Of a stretch of 64,000 nucleotides of DNA, positions 25,828-35,666 are shown in pieces. The notes beneath the pieces were generated by a model. It saw only the letters and a list, made by a program, of their open reading frames with translations. It made no database searches and had not been told where the DNA came from. The DNA is from Nocardioides jishulii (GTDB lineage Bacteria; Actinomycetota; Actinomycetes; Propionibacteriales; Nocardioidaceae). Numbering within the stretch: the first letter of the stretch is position 1; every line of letters starts with the position of its first letter. The translations under genes and the position numbers were made by a program. The stretch spans positions 3,038,001 through 3,102,000 of the forward strand of contig NZ_CP040748.1 of NCBI RefSeq assembly GCF_006007965.1, read 5' to 3'.

Positions 25828-26814
25828 ATGCTGACTCCCCTCGACGAGGTGCTGGAGCGCGTCGACAGCCGACTGCTCTCCCCCCAGACCGACGTACGCA
25901 TCTGGACGACGGGTTTCCCGCTCCTGGACGACGCGCTGGGCGGCGGCCTGCGAGCCGGCACCCTCAACCTCCTCGCCGGCTCCCAGGGCGAGGGCAAGAC
26001 CACGTTCGCGCTGCAGATCGCTCGCCAGTGCGCCAAGGCCGGACAGCCCGTCGTCTTCTTCTCGTTCGAGCTCGAGGCCGAGGTGCTGCTCCAGAAGATG
26101 ATCGCGGCGGAGGCGGCCGAGTACGCCGCCGAGAGCCCTGTCAGCGTCTACCAGGTGCGTGCGGCCTTCGAGGGCACCGACGGCGGCGCCGGAGGCCTGC
26201 CCGAGCGCCTGGGCCGCTACAACGGCGGCCTCGACGCCCTGGCGGCGATCTCCGAGTTCGCCCCGCTCCTGCACGTGCACCGCTCCACCACCACCTCGAC
26301 CAACCTCGACGTGATCGCCCGGACCGTCAAGGACGTGACCGCCCAGCACGGCCACCCCCCGCTGGTCGTCATCGACTACCTGCAGAAGGTGCGCCCGCGC
26401 GAGCCGATGGAGGAGGAGCAGGCCGTCACCCACGTGACCGAGCGCCTCAAGGACATCGCCATCGACTCCGACTGCCCGGTGCTCAGCATCTCCGCCTCGG
26501 ACCGGGCCGGCCTCGAGCCCGGTCAGCGCATGCGCGCGCGCAACATGAAGGGCTCCACGGCCCTGGCGTACGAGGCCGACGTCGTGCTGATCCTGTCGAA
26601 CAAGGCCGACATCGTCGCCCGGCACCACCTGCTGTACGCCGCGAACAACGGCGCGAACTTCCGTGAGTACTCCGTGCTCACCGTCGACAAGAACCGCTCC
26701 GGGCGCACCGGCGCCGAGGTCGAGTTCCGCAAGCAGTTCACCAGTGGACGCTTCGTGCCCGAGGGCTCGGTCGTCTCGGAGGACCTGGTCGACGAACGCG
26801 TCTTCGTGAAGTGA
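25828..26814 (+). CDS. DnaB/RecA-type ATPase (DnaB helicase C-terminal domain)
   Basis: About 328 residues. Walker A is GSQGEGKTTF (about 45-54) and the Walker B strand is LVVIDYLQKV, with a DnaB-like order: VFFSFELEAEVLLQKM, then ISASDRAGL and a final MKGSTALAYEADVVLIL block. It lacks the N-terminal DnaB collar and is not a full replicative helicase; a KaiC/RadA-like role is possible. It stands alone on the plus strand between rplJ and rplA. Start uncertain: ATG 25828 or GTG 25819 (CAATCT just upstream). Confidence 0.8.
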   Translation: MLTPLDEVLERVDSRLLSPQTDVRIWTTGFPLLDDALGGGLRAGTLNLLAGSQGEGKTTFALQIARQCAKAGQPVVFFSFELEAEVLLQKMIAAEAAEYAAESPVSVYQVRAAFEGTDGGAGGLPERLGRYNGGLDALAAISEFAPLLHVHRSTTTSTNLDVIARTVKDVTAQHGHPPLVVIDYLQKVRPREPMEEEQAVTHVTERLKDIAIDSDCPVLSISASDRAGLEPGQRMRARNMKGSTALAYEADVVLILSNKADIVARHHLLYAANNGANFREYSVLTVDKNRSGRTGAEVEFRKQFTSGRFVPEGSVVSEDLVDERVFVK

Positions 26815-26875
26815 TCCCGAGGCCTCGGTCGGTCGGTGGGAGGTCGACCGATGCCGGGCACTCCGCGCAGCCGAT

Positions 26876-26905
26876 GGGACCGCTCACCGAGAGGTGACCG
26901 GTCCC
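26876..26905 (+). terminator. Terminator after the DnaB-like gene
   Basis: GGGACCG-CTCACC and GGTGACCGGTCCC form a 13-bp stem (two-base irregularity) with loop GAGA, followed by TTCTGGTT. Confidence 0.6.
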
Positions 26906-26917
26906 TTCTGGTTCACG

Positions 26918-26965
26918 GGCCGAGCCGGAAATGGGCCGAGCCAGGAATCGGCTGAGCCAGAAATG
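26918..26965. repeat. Three tandem 16-bp units
   Basis: Units at 26918-26933, 26934-26949 and 26950-26965 follow GGCCGAGCCAGAAATG with 1-3 changes each. The array sits between two convergent terminator stems and has no ORF. It looks like local slippage. Confidence 0.7.
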
Positions 26966-26970
26966 GCACA

Positions 26971-26998
26971 GGGCCGGCCACCCCATGGTGACCGGCCC
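26971..26998 (-). terminator. Terminator after rplA
   Basis: 12-bp stem GGGCCGGTCACC/GGTGGCCGGCCC with a 4-nt loop, 29 nt downstream of the rplA stop. Confidence 0.7.
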
Positions 26999-27026
26999 CG
27001 TCGCAGGAACCTGCGGGATCAGATGA

Positions 27027-27746
27027 TCACTCGCCGGACTCGTCCTCAGCCGCGACGTCCTTCACGCGGTTGGTGTCGACCAGGACGCCGGGGCCCATGG
27101 TCGTGGAGAGCGAGATCTTCTTGATGTAGCGGCCCTTGGAGCTGGCCGGCTTGAGACGCAGGATCTCCTCAAGGGCAGCGGCGTAGTTCTCGGCGAGCTG
27201 CTGCTCGGAGAAGGAAGCCTTGCCGATGATGAAGTGCAGGTTCGAGTGGCGGTCGACGCGGAACTCGATCTTGCCGCCCTTGATGTCGGACACGGCCTTG
27301 GCCACGTCCGGCGTCACGGTGCCGGTCTTCGGGTTCGGCATGAGGTTGCGGGGACCGAGCACGCGACCGAGGCGGCCGACCTTGCCCATCATGTCCGGGG
27401 TCGCGACCACGGCGTCGAAGTCGAGCCAGCCGCCCTGGACCTTCTCGATCATGTCGTCGCCACCGACGAAGTCGGCGCCGGCCTCACGGGCGGCCTCGGC
27501 CTTGTCCGCGTTGGCGAACACGAGGACGCGGGCGGTCTTGCCGGTGCCGTGGGGCAGGTTGACCGTGCCGCGGACCATCTGGTCGGCCTTGCGGGGGTCG
27601 ACGCCGAGGCGCATGACCACGTCGACGGTCTCGTCGAACTTCTTCTTGCTGTTGTCCTTCGCGATCTTGATCGCGGCGAAGGGGGCGAAGATCTCGTTCT
27701 TGTCGAACTTCGCCGCTGCCTCGCGGTAGCTCTTGCTGCGCTGCAT
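27027..27746 (-). CDS. rplA: Ribosomal protein L1
   Basis: 239 residues, full length. Forms the mobile L1 stalk at the E-site and can repress the L11 operon m[25 protein letters not shown] and [12 protein letters not shown] are L1 signatures. It follows rplK by 78 nt and is closed by a strong hairpin. Confidence 0.98.
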   Translation of the reverse strand: MQRSKSYREAAAKFDKNEIFAPFAAIKIAKDNSKKKFDETVDVVMRLGVDPRKADQMVRGTVNLPHGTGKTARVLVFANADKAEAAREAGADFVGGDDMIEKVQGGWLDFDAVVATPDMMGKVGRLGRVLGPRNLMPNPKTGTVTPDVAKAVSDIKGGKIEFRVDRHSNLHFIIGKASFSEQQLAENYAAALEEILRLKPASSKGRYIKKISLSTTMGPGVLVDTNRVKDVAAEDESGE

Positions 27747-27824
27747 GTCTGGTTACTCGTTTCTTCCAGTGTGGTCAGTGAGCCAGCGCGGCTCTGCCAC
27801 TCAGATTGGTTCGGGAGGGGAGGA

Positions 27825-28253
27825 TCAGTCGGTGGTGATGCCCATGGAACGGGCGGTGCCTTCGACGATCTTCATCGCTGCGTCGATGTCGTTGGCGTTG
27901 AGGTCGGGCAGCTTGGTCTGCGCGATCTCACGAACCTGGTCCTTGGTCAGCTTGCCGACCTTCTCCTTGTGCGGGACGCCCGAACCCTTGGCCAGGCCAG
28001 CGGCCTTCTTGATCAGCTCAGCGGCCGGCGGGGTCTTGGTGATGAAGGTGAACGAACGGTCCTCGTAGATGGTGATCTCCACGGGGATGACGTTGCCGCG
28101 CATCGACTCGGTCTGCGCGTTGTACGCCTTGCAGAAGTCCATGATGTTCACGCCGTGCGGACCGAGGGCGGTACCGACCGGCGGAGCCGGGGTCGCGGAG
28201 CCAGCCTGGAGCTGGACCTTGACCAGGGCTGCGATCTTCTTCTTGGGAGGCAT
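27825..28253 (-). CDS. rplK: Ribosomal protein L11
   Basis: 142 residues. Binds the GTPase-associated centre of 23S rRNA, the site of stringent factor and thiopeptide action. [21 protein letters not shown] is the canonical N terminus, and [18 protein letters not shown] is also typical. AAGGATCAAGAA precedes the ATG. Confidence 0.98.
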   Translation of the reverse strand: MPPKKKIAALVKVQLQAGSATPAPPVGTALGPHGVNIMDFCKAYNAQTESMRGNVIPVEITIYEDRSFTFITKTPPAAELIKKAAGLAKGSGVPHKEKVGKLTKDQVREIAQTKLPDLNANDIDAAMKIVEGTARSMGITTD

Positions 28254-28409
28254 TTCTTGATCCTTCTGATCGTGACGTCGTGGTCTTGTCGAGCCGGAGC
28301 GGGATGCCTCCCGACGGCTCTGCCACCTGGGTGTTGCTCACGCCGCTGACGCGACGTTGGCGCGGGTGCCGTTCACACGGCAAACGCCGGCCGTCGGACA
28401 GTCTCGCAT

Positions 28410-28430
28410 TTCCGTCCCGTGAGGACGGAA
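28410..28430 (-). terminator. Hairpin between nusG and rplK
   Basis: 8-bp stem TTCCGTCC/GGACGGAA with loop TCACG (minus strand), 36 nt past the nusG stop. The 212-bp nusG-rplK gap otherwise shows nothing; the stem could attenuate read-through into rplK. Confidence 0.45.
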
Positions 28431-28465
28431 TTCTCGACTGCCCCCGACCGGCGGCGCTGGTTGCC

Positions 28466-29257
28466 TCAGACCCGCTGGATCTGGCTGAAGCTCAGCTCGA
28501 CCGGGGTCTCCCGGCCGAAGATCTCGACGAGGGCCTTGACTCGCTGGGACTCACCGTTGATCTCGGTGATGGTCGCGTGCAGCGTGGCGAACGGACCGTC
28601 GACCACCATCACGGAGTCGTTGACGTCGAAGTCGGCGACCTCGACCGGCTTCCTCGCCTGCGACGAGCCGGACGACTTCGAGGAGGAGGCGGCCTCCGCC
28701 TCGGCCTCGGCCACGGCGACGGCGCTGGGAGCGAGCATCGACTCGACCTCACCCATCGACAGCGGGACCGGGTTGTGGGCGTTGCCCACGAAGCCGGTGA
28801 CCGACGGAGTGTGGCGCACGGCCGACCAGGACTCGTCGGTCAGGTCCATGCGGACCAGGACGTAGCCCGGCAGGACGGTACGGGTGACCATCTTGCGCTG
28901 GCCGTTCTTGATCTCGGCGACCTCTTCGGTCGGCACGACGATCTCGTGGATGTACTCACCCATGTCGAGCGCCTGGATGCGGTTCTCGAGGTTGGCCTTC
29001 ACACGCTTCTCCATGCCGGAGTAGGTGTGGATGACGTACCAGTCGCCGGGCTTGGCCCACAGCTCGCGGCGGAACGCCTCGAGCGCGTCGACCTCCTCGG
29101 TCTCGCCGTCGGCGGACTCCTCGGCAGAGGCGTCCTCCTCGGTCGCCGGGGTCTCGACCTCGGCCTCGTCACCCTCGAGGGTGGAGTCGTCGTCGATGGA
29201 CTCGGTCGCCTCGAGGTCAGCCTCGGTCGGCTCCGGCGAGTCGTTGTGCTCAGACAC
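28466..29257 (-). CDS. nusG: Transcription elongation/termination factor NusG
   Basis: 263 residues from the GTG at 29257, which has GGAG 6 nt upstream; a GTG five codons earlier lacks one. An acidic, disordered N-terminal extension of about 80 residues (actinobacterial feature) precedes the NGN domain ([20 protein letters not shown]). A Glu/Ala/Ser-rich insertion ([16 protein letters not shown]) lies before the C-terminal KOW domain ([18 protein letters not shown]). NusG links RNA polymerase to Rho and the ribosome. Confidence 0.97.
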   Translation of the reverse strand: MSEHNDSPEPTEADLEATESIDDDSTLEGDEAEVETPATEEDASAEESADGETEEVDALEAFRRELWAKPGDWYVIHTYSGMEKRVKANLENRIQALDMGEYIHEIVVPTEEVAEIKNGQRKMVTRTVLPGYVLVRMDLTDESWSAVRHTPSVTGFVGNAHNPVPLSMGEVESMLAPSAVAVAEAEAEAASSSKSSGSSQARKPVEVADFDVNDSVMVVDGPFATLHATITEINGESQRVKALVEIFGRETPVELSFSQIQRV

Positions 29258-29316
29258 GTGCTGCTCCGTCACTTGGTTTCACTGGTTGCTGGTCACGCTC
29301 AGGGTCCGAGCCTCGG

Positions 29317-29559
29317 TCAGTTCGTGCCGCCGGTGAAGGCCCAGAAGACCAGGCGCCCGAACCCGAGGTCCAGGAGCGAGACGATGGTCATCATCACGAG
29401 GACGAAGACCATGACGACGATGAAGTACGTCACGAGCTGCTTCTGCGTCGGCCAGACGACCTTGCGCAGTTCGGCGATCACCTGGCGCAGGAACGTCACC
29501 GGGCTGGTGCGGCTGGTGCCCTTCTCAGCGCGAGGCTCGTGAGCCTTGGCGTCCGACAC
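29317..29559 (-). CDS. secE: Preprotein translocase subunit SecE
   Basis: 80 residues with one C-terminal membrane helix (TYFIVVMVFVLVMMTIVSLL) after the conserved amphipathic ELRKVVWPTQKQ. It stabilises SecY in the translocon. The GTG start has GGAGG 5 nt before it. Lies between tRNA-Trp and nusG. Confidence 0.97.
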   Translation of the reverse strand: MSDAKAHEPRAEKGTSRTSPVTFLRQVIAELRKVVWPTQKQLVTYFIVVMVFVLVMMTIVSLLDLGFGRLVFWAFTGGTN

Positions 29560-29624
29560 GGTGCCTCCATGGTTTCGATGACGTGGTGCTTCTAGTTTCC
29601 TGCCTCAGACAAATCCTGCTGTTG

Positions 29625-29697
29625 CAGGGCACGAGGGACTTGAACCCCCAACCTTCGGTTTTGGAGACCGATGCTCTGCCAGTTGAGCTAGTGCCCT
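29625..29697 (-). tRNA. trpT: tRNA-Trp (CCA)
   Basis: Cloverleaf: acceptor AGGGCAC/GTGCCCT, D-arm GCTC/GAGC, anticodon loop CTCCAAA with CCA, T-arm GGGGG-TTCAAGT-CCCTC (one loose pair), discriminator G; 3' CCA is not encoded. Immediately upstream of secE, as in other actinobacteria. Confidence 0.95.
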
Positions 29698-29806
29698 CCG
29701 ACGGGACTCCCGCTCACTCCGGCCCGGGTGGGGGGCAGGGATCAGCATGTGGGAGAACCACCAGTCGGAGAGTGTACGGGGCTGCTGCGGTCTCGTCCAA
29801 ACGCCC

Positions 29807-29812
29807 TACGAT
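29807..29812 (+). promoter_or_regulatory. -10 TACGAT of leaderless aspC
   Basis: TACGAT, then GTGTCC, then ATG at 29819: a 6-nt gap and no ribosome site. Confidence 0.6.
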
Positions 29813-29818
29813 GTGTCC

Positions 29819-31051
<1,233 letters not shown>

Positions 31052-31075
31052 TCTGACCCGCACCACCCGCACCGA

Positions 31076-31109
31076 CCGCAGGGGCGCCCCACCCGGGGCG
31101 CCCCTGCGG
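31076..31109. terminator. Terminator after aspC
   Basis: Perfect 15-bp stem CCGCAGGGGCGCCCC/GGGGCGCCCCTGCGG with loop ACCC, 25 nt past aspC. Confidence 0.75.
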
Positions 31110-31145
31110 CGTTCGGCGGGCCCCCGGCGCATGTAGCGTCAGCCC

Positions 31146-32201
31146 ATGGCTCGTGACATCCGCGCGCTGCCCAAGGCGCACCTGCATCTCCACTTCACCG
31201 GCTCGATGCGCCACGCCACCCTGCTGGAGCTGGCGGAGCGCGACGACATCACCCTGCCGGAGTCGCTCGTCGAGGACTGGCCGCCGCAGCTGTCGGCCGC
31301 CGACGAGAAGGGCTGGTTCCGTTTCCAGCGCCTCTACGACGTCGCCCGCTCGGTGCTGCGCACCGAGGACGACGTACGACGCCTGGTGCGGGAGGCGGCC
31401 GAGGACGACGTGCGCGACGGCGGGCGGTGGCTGGAGATCCAGGTCGACCCCAGCGGCTACGCGGCCCGCTTCGGCGGCATCACGCAGTTCACCGACCTGG
31501 TCCTCGACGCCGTCGCCCAGGCGTCGCGCGAGACCGGGCTGGGCATGGCCGTGGTGATCGCCGCCAACCGCACCCGCCACCCGCTCGACGCACGGACGCT
31601 GGCGCGCCTGGCCTCGCAGTACGCGGGCCGGGGCGTCGTGGGCTTCGGACTCTCCAACGACGAGAGGCGCGGGCGCACCGACGACTTCCGTGCCGCCTTC
31701 GACATCGCACGGCGTGCCGAGCTCGCCCTCGTGCCGCACGGGGGCGAGCTCCTCGGTCCCGGCCACGTGCGTACGTGCCTGGACTCCCTGGGCCCCACCC
31801 GGCTCGGCCACGGAGTGCGCTCGTCGGAGGATCCGCGCCTGCTCGAGCGCATCGTCGACGCCGGCATCGCCCTGGAGGTCTGCCCCGTCTCCAACGTCGC
31901 CCTGGGCGTCTACCCCGACCTGGCCTCGGTCCCGCTGCCCCAGCTGGTGGCGGCCGGCGCGACCGTGGCGCTCGGCGCGGACGACCCGCTGCTCTTCGGC
32001 TCCCAGCTCGCTGGGCAGTACGCGACGATGCGTGCCGCGCACGACCTGGACGACGAGCAGCTGGCCGATCTGGCCCGGATGTCGATTCGGGCCTCGAGAG
32101 CCCCTGACTGGGTGAGAGAATCCGTACTCGCCGAGATCGACGCATGGTTGGCAGGCGTCGACGGCAGCGGCCCGGGCCGCACCACGGAGAGGAACTCATG
32201 A
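31146..32201 (+). CDS. add: Adenosine deaminase family protein
   Basis: 351 residues, TIM-barrel Zn amidohydrolase that turns adenosine (or a relative such as adenine or aminofutalosine) into the 6-oxo form. Zn ligands: LHLH near residues 13-16 in a KAHLHLHFTGS motif. The usual KAELHLHLDGS is altered (Glu to His, Asp to Thr). The catalytic HGGE, GHGV, CPVSN and ADDP motifs are intact. The substrate is therefore not certain. TAGCGT lies 6 nt before the ATG (leaderless). Its stop overlaps the start of the next gene by 4 nt. Confidence 0.85.
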   Translation: MARDIRALPKAHLHLHFTGSMRHATLLELAERDDITLPESLVEDWPPQLSAADEKGWFRFQRLYDVARSVLRTEDDVRRLVREAAEDDVRDGGRWLEIQVDPSGYAARFGGITQFTDLVLDAVAQASRETGLGMAVVIAANRTRHPLDARTLARLASQYAGRGVVGFGLSNDERRGRTDDFRAAFDIARRAELALVPHGGELLGPGHVRTCLDSLGPTRLGHGVRSSEDPRLLERIVDAGIALEVCPVSNVALGVYPDLASVPLPQLVAAGATVALGADDPLLFGSQLAGQYATMRAAHDLDDEQLADLARMSIRASRAPDWVRESVLAEIDAWLAGVDGSGPGRTTERNS

Positions 32202-32800
32202 GCGACCCGCAGAACCCCTACGGTCAGCAGCCGGACCCCACGGACCCCCACGGACGGCCCTACGGCGCCCAGCCCTACGGCTCGCCCCAGGGACAGCCGG
32301 GACCCACCGGCGAGCCGAACCCGTACGGTCAGCAGCCGCAGCAGAACCCGTACGGCCAGCAGGCACCGCAGGAGAACCCGTACGGCGCCCCGCCGGCCTA
32401 CGGGCAGCAGCCCGCCTACGGGCAGCCGGCGTACGGGCAGCCGGGCTACGGTCCCGGCGGCCTCGGCCCCGCCAAGCCCAACCACCCGTCGGCCACCACG
32501 TCGATGGTGCTGGGCATCATCGGCCTCGGCAGCCTCGTGATCGCCTGCGGCATCGGCCTGATCCTCTCCCCCTTCGCCTGGGTCATGGGCGGCAAGGCCG
32601 TCAAGGAGATCGACGCCTCCAACGGCCAGCTGGGTGGTCGTGACCAGGCGCGCGCCGGCCAGATCATGGGCATCATCGGCACGGTGATCTTGGTACTGAT
32701 GGTGATCGCGGTGGTGGCTTTCTTCGCGCTGGTCTTCCCAAGCGGGCCCTCGGACTACACCTTCGAGAGCACCCCCGTCGAGTACTCCGAGGGCTACTGA
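32198..32800 (+). CDS. DUF4190-type membrane protein with proline-rich N terminus
   Basis: 200 residues. The first ~90 are a disordered tail of repeated NPYGQQ/AYGQP units. Two membrane helices follow (TTSMVLGIIGLGSLVIACGIGLILSPFAWVM and QIMGIIGTVILVLMVIAVVAFFALVF), the layout of DUF4190 proteins. It overlaps add by ATGA and has GGAGAGGA upstream, so it is translated with add. Function unknown; a membrane or cell-envelope role is inferred from the helices. Confidence 0.82.
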   Translation: MSDPQNPYGQQPDPTDPHGRPYGAQPYGSPQGQPGPTGEPNPYGQQPQQNPYGQQAPQENPYGAPPAYGQQPAYGQPAYGQPGYGPGGLGPAKPNHPSATTSMVLGIIGLGSLVIACGIGLILSPFAWVMGGKAVKEIDASNGQLGGRDQARAGQIMGIIGTVILVLMVIAVVAFFALVFPSGPSDYTFESTPVEYSEGY

Positions 32801-32813
32801 GCCTCACCGACCA

Positions 32814-32850
32814 CGAGGCCCTCGCCGTCCGGCGGGGGCCTCGAGTTCTG
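32814..32850 (+). terminator. Terminator after first DUF4190 gene
   Basis: CGAGGCCC...GGGCCTCG stem with an inner CGCCG/CGGCG extension, followed by AGTTCTGCTGTTGTG. Confidence 0.7.
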
Positions 32851-32918
32851 CTGTTGTGCCTCCACGCGACCGCGACCTGAACCACCATGGTCCCGACCGA
32901 GACCACGAGAGGCACTCA

Positions 32919-33341
32919 GTGAGCGATCCGAACCCCCCGAGCAACCCGTACGGCCAGCCCAGCAACGACCAGCCCGGCTACGGCCAGGCCCCCTACGGCC
33001 AGCTGCCCGGCCACGACCCGTTCGCCGTCAGGGGGCTGGGCGGACCGCAGCCGCACCCGCGCGGCACCACGGTCCTCGTGCTGGGGATCGTCGGCGTGTT
33101 CTGCTGCGGCTTCCTGGCGCCGGTCGCCTGGGCGCTGGGATCCAGCGCGGACAATGACGTCACGACGTACCCGGGTAGCTACAGCAACGCCGGGCAGATC
33201 AAGGCGGGCAAGATCCTCGGCATGGTCGGCACTGCGGTGCTCGTCCTCAGCTTCGTGGCCACGGTGCTCCTCATCGCCTACGCCGGCTCCATGGACCTGG
33301 ATCAGCCGAGCAACCAGAACGAGTGGTCGAACCTCCAGTAG
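32919..33341 (+). CDS. Second DUF4190-like membrane protein
   Basis: 140 residues; shorter paralogue of the gene at 32198. N-terminal NPPSNPYGQPSNDQPGYGQAPYG tail, then two hydrophobic segments (TTVLVLGIVGVFCCGFLAPVAWAL and ILGMVGTAVLVLSFVATVLLIAYA) with an AGQIKAGKILGM linker like that of its neighbour. The GTG start at 32919 has AGAGG upstream. Likely arose by local duplication; function unknown. Confidence 0.8.
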   Translation: MSDPNPPSNPYGQPSNDQPGYGQAPYGQLPGHDPFAVRGLGGPQPHPRGTTVLVLGIVGVFCCGFLAPVAWALGSSADNDVTTYPGSYSNAGQIKAGKILGMVGTAVLVLSFVATVLLIAYAGSMDLDQPSNQNEWSNLQ

Positions 33342-33419
33342 GGCTCGGCAGCGCACTGGTCGGCGGGCCGGTCTCCCCCTAGGGTCGAAGGACCACCCCC
33401 AACCAGGAGGGACCGACCC

Positions 33420-34112
33420 ATGGACATCGTCCTCATTCCCGGCCTGTGGCTGGACGCCACCGCCTGGGACCCCGTCACAGCCCACCTCGCCTCGCGTGGT
33501 CACCGGGTCAACGCCCTCACCCTGCCCGGGCAGGGTGACGGCCAGAGCGGTGCGACCTTCGACGACCAGCTCGACGCGGTGGTCGCAGCCGTCGAGGGCG
33601 CCGAGCAGCCGCCCCTGGTGGTGGGCCACTCCGCCGCCAGCACCCTGGCGTGGCTCGCCGCCGACCGACGACCCGACGGAGTCGCTGCCGTAGCGCTCGT
33701 CGGAGGGTTCCCGGCGACCGACCGCACCACGTACGCCGACTTCTTCCCCGCCCAGGACGGCAAGGTCCTCTTCCCGGGGTGGGACCCCTTCGAGGGTCCT
33801 GACACCGTCGACCTCGACGAGGCCGCTCGCGAACGGATCGCCGCCACCATGCACCCGGTGCCGCACTCTGTCACCACGGGAGAGGTGCGCTACGTCGACG
33901 AGCGACGGCGGGCAGTCCCGCTGACGCTGGTCTGCCCGGAGTACTCCCCCGACCAGGCGCGCTCGTGGGTGGAGGCGGGCGAGGTGCCGGAGGCGGCCGC
34001 GACGGACCAGCTCGACTACGTCGACATCGACAGCGGTCACTGGCCGATGTTCTCGGCCCCCGACGTGCTGGCAGGGCTGCTGGACGACATGGCCCGGCTG
34101 CGGTCGCTGTGA
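33420..34112 (+). CDS. Alpha/beta hydrolase
   Basis: 230 residues. The nucleophile elbow GHSAAS (Ser about 71) and a late DSGHWPMFS carrying the catalytic His are visible; IPGLWLDATAW forms the oxyanion loop. These are serine hydrolases of esterase/lipase type; the substrate is unknown. CAGGAGGGA lies upstream of the ATG. Convergent with murB. Confidence 0.87.
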   Translation: MDIVLIPGLWLDATAWDPVTAHLASRGHRVNALTLPGQGDGQSGATFDDQLDAVVAAVEGAEQPPLVVGHSAASTLAWLAADRRPDGVAAVALVGGFPATDRTTYADFFPAQDGKVLFPGWDPFEGPDTVDLDEAARERIAATMHPVPHSVTTGEVRYVDERRRAVPLTLVCPEYSPDQARSWVEAGEVPEAAATDQLDYVDIDSGHWPMFSAPDVLAGLLDDMARLRSL

Positions 34113-34138
34113 CCCCTGGGCCCGGTTGATCCCCCGCG

Positions 34139-35191
34139 TCAGAGCGACAGGCCGACGAGCACCGGCTCGTTGACCAGGCGTACGCCGAAGGCCTGCTCGA
34201 CGCCGTCACGCACCGTGCGCGCGAGCACCATGAGGTCGTCGGCGCTGGCACCGCCGCGGTTGGTCAGGGCGAGCGTGTGCTTGGTCGAGAGGCTCACGCG
34301 CCCCTCGACCTGCGCGGGGCTGAACCCCTTGGCGAAGCCGGCGTGCTCGATCAACCACGCCGCGCTCGACTTCACCGACCCGTCAGGCTGGGGGAAGCGA
34401 GGGGCGTTCTCGGGCAGCGTCCGGGCCTGGTCGGCGCTGAGCATCGGGTTGGTGAAGAACGACCCGGCGCTCCAGGTGTCGTGGTCGGCGGCGTCGAGGA
34501 CCATGCCCTTGGCAGCGCGCAGCCCCAGGACCGCGGAGCGTACGTCGGCAGCCGGCGCCCGCTGCCCGACCTCGACGCCGAGGGTGCGGGCGAGCTCGCC
34601 GTAGGCGATGGGCGCGGAGAGCGAGGCGGCCGGGAGCTGGAACGTCACCTCGAGGATCAGGTACCGGTCGGGCTCTGCCTTGAAGCGGCTGTGGCGGTAG
34701 GAGAAGCCGCACTCGGCGACGCTGAAGGTGCGCTGACGCCTCTCGACGCGGTCGAAGGTGCGCACCTGCGCAATGGTCTGCGCGACCTCCTGGCCGTAGG
34801 CGCCGACGTTCTGCACGGGGGTGGCACCGACGGAGCCGGGGATGCCGGAGAGGGCCTCCACGCCGCTCCAGCCGGACGTGACGGCGTGTGCCACGACGTC
34901 GTCCCACACCTCCCCCGCAGCGGCCGTGAGGACGGCCCCGCCACAGGTGGCGTCATGAGGCTCGACGTCGGCGGAGAGGCCCCGGGTGGCGATCCTGACG
35001 ACGCGGCCGGAGAAGCCGGCGTCGGAGACGACGAGGTTGGAACCCCCGGCGACCAGCAGCACCGGCACGCCGCGCTCGTCGGCGTCGACGACGGCCTCGA
35101 TGAGCTCGGCCTCGGTCGTCGCCTCGACGTAGTCCGCGGCGGGTCCGCCGAGCCGCAGCGTGGTCAGGTCGGCCAGACGCACCTCAGGCAC
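34139..35191 (-). CDS. murB: UDP-N-acetylenolpyruvoylglucosamine reductase
   Basis: 350 residues. NADPH/FAD enzyme making UDP-MurNAc for peptidoglycan. FAD-binding LLVAGGSNLVVSD and SGIPGSVGATPVQNVGAYGQEV, the catalytic-Ser motif GSFFTNP and the C-terminal EPV are typical. The GTG at 35191 overlaps the hadB-like stop by 8 nt (GTGCCTGA) with GAGGAG upstream; a second GTG at 35182 is possible. This overlap suggests cotranscription with the dehydratase genes. Confidence 0.95.
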   Translation of the reverse strand: MPEVRLADLTTLRLGGPAADYVEATTEAELIEAVVDADERGVPVLLVAGGSNLVVSDAGFSGRVVRIATRGLSADVEPHDATCGGAVLTAAAGEVWDDVVAHAVTSGWSGVEALSGIPGSVGATPVQNVGAYGQEVAQTIAQVRTFDRVERRQRTFSVAECGFSYRHSRFKAEPDRYLILEVTFQLPAASLSAPIAYGELARTLGVEVGQRAPAADVRSAVLGLRAAKGMVLDAADHDTWSAGSFFTNPMLSADQARTLPENAPRFPQPDGSVKSSAAWLIEHAGFAKGFSPAQVEGRVSLSTKHTLALTNRGGASADDLMVLARTVRDGVEQAFGVRLVNEPVLVGLSL

Positions 35192-35666
35192 CGGACTCCT
35201 CGGCCTGCTCGGACTCGTCGGGCTCATCGGACTGCGCAGGGAGCACGACGACGGCCTTCGGCATGCCGAGCACCTTGGCACCGGCGCTGGTGACGAGCAG
35301 CGCCAGGGCGACGACGCAACGCCCGTCCTCCTCGGCGACGCTCTTGACGGTCGCGGAGACGACCACCTCGACCGACCCCTCGGCGGGGACGACCACGGGG
35401 TCGGTGAACTTGGAGCCGATCTCGCGCACCTCGGCGCCGGGGAACCAGTCGGTGACCGCACGGGCCATCAGCGCCATCGTGTACATGCCGTGGGCGATGA
35501 CGCCGGGCAGGCCGACCGAGAGCGCGACGGCCTCGTCGAGGTGGATGGGGTTGTGGTCGCCGCTCGCGTCGGCGTAGGCGCGCAGGTCGGCGCGGGTGAC
35601 CGCGAACGTACGCGGGCCGAGTGCGGCGCCCTCGACAGGCGCGTTGACCGGTGCTGCGGCGCTCAT
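35184..35666 (-). CDS. HadB-like MaoC (R)-hydratase
   Basis: 160 residues. The hydratase-2 motif YADASGDHNPIHLDEAVA has the catalytic Asp (about 37) and His (about 42). In mycobacteria HadB is the catalytic half of the fatty-acid-elongation dehydratase. It overlaps the upstream HadA-like gene by 4 nt, so they likely form the HadAB heterodimer. If the host lacks mycolic acids, as I infer, the natural substrate may differ. Confidence 0.85.
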   Translation of the reverse strand: MSAAAPVNAPVEGAALGPRTFAVTRADLRAYADASGDHNPIHLDEAVALSVGLPGVIAHGMYTMALMARAVTDWFPGAEVREIGSKFTDPVVVPAEGSVEVVVSATVKSVAEEDGRCVVALALLVTSAGAKVLGMPKAVVVLPAQSDEPDESEQAEESGA

